Source of the DNA: an uncultured Bacteroidota bacterium
GTDB lineage: Bacteria > Bacteroidota > Bacteroidia > Bacteroidales > SZUA-534
Direction: 5' to 3'
DNA length: 8,054 nt
Assembly: GCA_937885735.1 (NCBI GenBank)
Contig: CALABN010000303.1
Span: 1 to 8,054, forward strand
Shown here: positions 5,682-8,054 of the stretch, one piece after another
How the letters are laid out: each line of letters opens with the position of its first letter
Numbering within the stretch: the first letter of the stretch is position 1
Translations under genes and position numbers: made by a program
Notes under the pieces: generated by a model
What the model saw: only the letters and a program-made list of their open reading frames with translations
What the model was told of the DNA's origin: nothing
Database searches by the model: none

Positions 5682-6962
5682 ATGAATGCAACGGCATTGA
5701 AAACACGTCTGATAGTGATGAATTTCCTCATTTTCGCAGTTTGGGGAGCCTATCTTTGTTCTTTGGGGGTATATCTTGGCGGAATTGGCATGGGAGTCAA
5801 CATAGGCTCGTTTTTCGCCATTCAGGGCATTGTGTCGCTTTTTATGCCTGCCTTGATGGGCATTGTCGCCGACAAATGGATACCAGCCCAAAAACTATTG
5901 GGAATATGCCACGGCTTGGCGGCTTTGTTTATGGCTCTGGCTGGCTATATGGGTATGAAATACGGCGATTCCGTTACGTTTGGCCAGTTGTTCCCGTTTT
6001 ATGCCATTAGCGTGGCATTCTTTATGCCTACAATAGCGCTTGGCAACTCGGTCTCATACAATGCCTTGGCCAAAGGCGGACTTGACCCAGTAAAGGCTTA
6101 TCCGCCGATTCGTGTATTTGGTACAATCGGCTTCATTGTCTCAATGTGGATTGTCGACTTGACAGGATTCAAGGGCAATTATATGCAGTTGTTCGTGTCT
6201 GCGGCATGGGGCGTCTTGCTTGCATTTTATGCCTTTACGCTGCCTGATTGTCCGGTCAGCAAAGGCAAGTCCGGTGCATCGATAGTCGAGGCGTTGGGAT
6301 TGCGTGCGTTCACTTTGTTTAAGGACAGCAAGATGTGTCTGTTCTTCATATTCTCGTTCCTATTGGGAATGTGCCTGCAAGTGACAAACGGCTTTGCGGG
6401 AACGTTTCTTGGCGATTTCGGCAAGAATCCTATCTATGCTGATACTTTTGCCGTTCAGCACAACATAATGCTAAGCTCGCTTTCGCAGATATCGGAGACG
6501 CTGTGCATCTTGCTTATACCGTTCTTCTTGAAGCGATTCGGCATCAAAAAAGTGATGCTGATATCAATGTTTGCGTGGTTCTTCCGGTTCGGTTTCTTCG
6601 GACTTGGCAATCCAAGCGACGGCGTTTGGCTGTTTGTCCTGTCAATGATAGTATACGGTGTCGCTTTCGACTTTTTCAACATAAGCGGGTCGCTGTTTGT
6701 TGAACAGAACACCGATGAGGGTATCCGTTCAAGCGCGCAAGGAGTGTTTATGATGATGACCAATGGGCTTGGCGCCACTATAGGCTCATTTTGTGCAGGT
6801 GCGGTAGTGAACCATTTTGTCTATAATCCAGCCAATGCCAATCCTGCGTTTGACATAATGCGAGGCTGGTCAACTGCATGGTACATTTTCGGTGCATTCG
6901 CCTTTGTCGTGGCCATTGTGTTTGCCTTCACATTCAAGTACAAGAACGAAATGAATGATTGA
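5682..6962 (+). CDS. nupG: NupG-family nucleoside:proton symporter
   Basis: A 426-residue major facilitator protein with about twelve membrane segments. It follows E. coli NupG closely, as I remember that sequence: FMPALMGIVADKW (residues 54-66), PPIRVFGTIGF (141-151), FFIFSFLLGM (221-230), SQISETLCIL (268-277), and VYGVAFDFFNISGS (324-337). Residues matching those reported for the NupG uridine site are kept: Arg144, Thr148, Gln233, Asn236, Gln269, Glu272 and Phe329. Import of nucleosides with protons across the inner membrane is the expected role. ATG 5682 is chosen because MNATALKTRLIVMNF aligns with the family start; the GTG at 5643 would overlap the preceding stop and add a poorly fitting 13-residue tail. 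A ROK kinase follows after 62 bases, which raises the question whether a sugar or glycoside is also a substrate. Confidence 0.9.
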   Translation: MNATALKTRLIVMNFLIFAVWGAYLCSLGVYLGGIGMGVNIGSFFAIQGIVSLFMPALMGIVADKWIPAQKLLGICHGLAALFMALAGYMGMKYGDSVTFGQLFPFYAISVAFFMPTIALGNSVSYNALAKGGLDPVKAYPPIRVFGTIGFIVSMWIVDLTGFKGNYMQLFVSAAWGVLLAFYAFTLPDCPVSKGKSGASIVEALGLRAFTLFKDSKMCLFFIFSFLLGMCLQVTNGFAGTFLGDFGKNPIYADTFAVQHNIMLSSLSQISETLCILLIPFFLKRFGIKKVMLISMFAWFFRFGFFGLGNPSDGVWLFVLSMIVYGVAFDFFNISGSLFVEQNTDEGIRSSAQGVFMMMTNGLGATIGSFCAGAVVNHFVYNPANANPAFDIMRGWSTAWYIFGAFAFVVAIVFAFTFKYKNEMND

Positions 6963-7024
6963 TTTACAATTCTAATACATTAGCCATCGAGACTAAATTA
7001 AAAATCCTAAATCCTAAATAATCA

Positions 7025-7984
7025 ATGAATCTTTCAGTAGGAATCGATATCGGGGGTACCAACACAGTTTTCGGCTTTATCGACAAAGACGGCAAGGTAA
7101 TGGCGCAAGGCGCTATCAAGACACAAGACTACGAAAAGGTCGAAGCCTATATTAAGGCTCTTGCCGACAAGATAACCGAAGTCTCAAACTCTATAGCCGA
7201 ACCGTTTGCAATGGCTGGCATCGGCATTGGCGCGCCTAACGGCAACTATTACAATGGCTGTGTGGAGTATGCGGCTAATTTGCGTTGGAAAGGGAAAATT
7301 GAACTTTGCAAGATGCTTGGAGAGTATTTTGATGTCCCAATTTTCCTGACAAATGACGCAAACGCGGCCGCCATTGGCGAAATGGTGTATGGCGGAGCCA
7401 AGGGAATGAAGGATTTTATCGAGATCACGCTCGGAACGGGTGTCGGTAGCGGAATAGTAGCCAATGGACAACTGATATACGGACACGATGGCTTTGCTGG
7501 CGAACTCGGCCACGTTATAGTTGTGCCTGACGGCCGCGACTGCGGATGTGGGCGCAAGGGGTGTCTTGAAACGTACACTTCGGCGACGGGAGTGGTGCGT
7601 ACTGCCGCGCAGATGCTTGCAGAGCGTAACAGCCCAAGTTCGTTGCGCAGCATTGCCTACAATAACCTGACCGCATTCGACGTGTCGCAAGCCGCCAACA
7701 ACGGAGACGCAATAGCAAAGGAGGTTTTTGAGTACACTGGCGAAATTTTGGGCCGCTCGTTTGCCAATTTCATCACATTCTCAAGTCCCGAGGCTATTTT
7801 CATATTCGGCGGTCTCGCAAAGGCTGGCGAACTGCTTTTTGACCCTATACAACGAAGCCTTGAGAAAAACATTCTGCAAATGTTCAAGGGCAAGACAAAG
7901 ATTCTTCCGTCAAAACTTACTGACGACGCTGCAATATTGGGCGCCAGCGCATTGGTATGGAACGAATTGAATACCTTACATTGA
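7025..7984 (+). CDS. ROK-family sugar kinase, probably glucokinase/hexokinase
   Basis: Phosphorylates a hexose with ATP at the entry to glycolysis or amino-sugar use. The 319 residues are a normal length. The N-terminal phosphate loop is GIDIGGTNTVFG (residues 6-17); the catalytic base is Asp111 in TNDANAAA; the second phosphate motif is LGTGVGSG (136-143); the sugar-contact motif is GELGH (Glu160, His163); the zinc site is His163, Cys173, Cys175 and Cys180 within DCGCGRKGCLE. The adenosine loop IFGGLAKAG is near 260-268. No DNA-binding helix-turn-helix precedes the kinase, so it is an enzyme rather than a ROK repressor. The GELGH motif fits glucose or a close hexose, as in the broad hexokinase RokA of Bacteroides. 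Exact substrate is not fixed by sequence. It is 62 bases after nupG and 15 before an exported protein. The leader contains a short tandem repeat of AAATCCT (7002-7015). Confidence 0.93.
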   Translation: MNLSVGIDIGGTNTVFGFIDKDGKVMAQGAIKTQDYEKVEAYIKALADKITEVSNSIAEPFAMAGIGIGAPNGNYYNGCVEYAANLRWKGKIELCKMLGEYFDVPIFLTNDANAAAIGEMVYGGAKGMKDFIEITLGTGVGSGIVANGQLIYGHDGFAGELGHVIVVPDGRDCGCGRKGCLETYTSATGVVRTAAQMLAERNSPSSLRSIAYNNLTAFDVSQAANNGDAIAKEVFEYTGEILGRSFANFITFSSPEAIFIFGGLAKAGELLFDPIQRSLEKNILQMFKGKTKILPSKLTDDAAILGASALVWNELNTLH

Positions 7985-7999
7985 TTATTATTACGAATT

Positions 8000-8054
8000 A
8001 TGAAAACAAGATTTTTTACCACCGCAATTGCCTTGATGGCGCTGACATTTGTTT
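8000..8054 (+). CDS. Start of an exported protein (3' end outside window)
   Basis: Only 18 residues are visible: MKTRFFTTAIALMALTFV. A basic start followed by a hydrophobic run is a typical signal peptide, so the product is probably exported to the periplasm or is a lipoprotein whose cysteine lies beyond the window. It begins 15 bases after the ROK kinase stop with no room for a full promoter, suggesting the same transcript. Nothing about its function can be said. Confidence 0.65.
   Translation, partial: MKTRFFTTAIALMALTFV

Noticed and set aside
7002..7019. Tandem AAATCCT repeat before the ROK kinase
   Set aside because: Only two full copies in an A/T-rich leader; likely chance or a simple slippage product. 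Noted in the kinase entry.
7184..7690. 168-residue minus-strand open frame within the ROK kinase
   Set aside because: It is antisense to a fully motif-supported kinase gene, has Arg/His/Cys-rich low-plausibility sequence and no leader.

Overview
The window looks like ordinary chromosome of a Bacteroidota bacterium, most likely order Bacteroidales. No start codon has a Shine-Dalgarno sequence, only A/T-rich leaders. Two intergenic sites match the phylum's TTG / TAnnTTTG promoter. The proteins (Lgt C-terminus, TIGR00661-like glycosyltransferase, two-part acyltransferase, NupG-type permease, RokA-like kinase) read like Bacteroidales versions. All three stop codons are used normally. I see no insertion sequence, phage gene, CRISPR array, rRNA or tRNA, and no gene-free stretch over 300 bases.

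Region 1 (1-1483, +): the 3' end of lgt, then a small lipoprotein whose start lies inside lgt, then a two-helix membrane protein with a zinc ribbon whose start overlaps the lipoprotein stop. The three look translationally coupled. Lgt would modify the lipoprotein encoded next to it. The two small proteins have no function I can assign.

Region 2 (1536-2036, +): a 166-residue protein that looks like an amidohydrolase with its catalytic barrel removed. The N-terminal and C-terminal strands of the composite beta-sandwich domain are intact and in frame, but the HxH metal site and most of the TIM barrel are missing. This is the most unusual gene here. The gap after it (2037-2115) holds a nested inverted repeat.

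Region 3 (2116-4446, +): a GT-B glycosyltransferase, then a membrane-anchored glycerolipid-type acyltransferase. The acyltransferase has its own promoter, overlapping the 3' end of the glycosyltransferase. A bidirectional hairpin terminator separates it from the convergent gene that follows.

Region 4 (4538-5314, -): type I methionine aminopeptidase with all five metal ligands. The divergent gap 5315-5490 holds a 12-bp palindrome near map and a consensus promoter facing right.

Region 5 (5491-8054, +): a 51-residue lysine-rich protein, a NupG-family nucleoside:proton symporter, a ROK sugar kinase, and the first codons of an exported protein. All run in one direction with short gaps and could form an uptake and phosphorylation operon driven by the promoter at 5438-5469.
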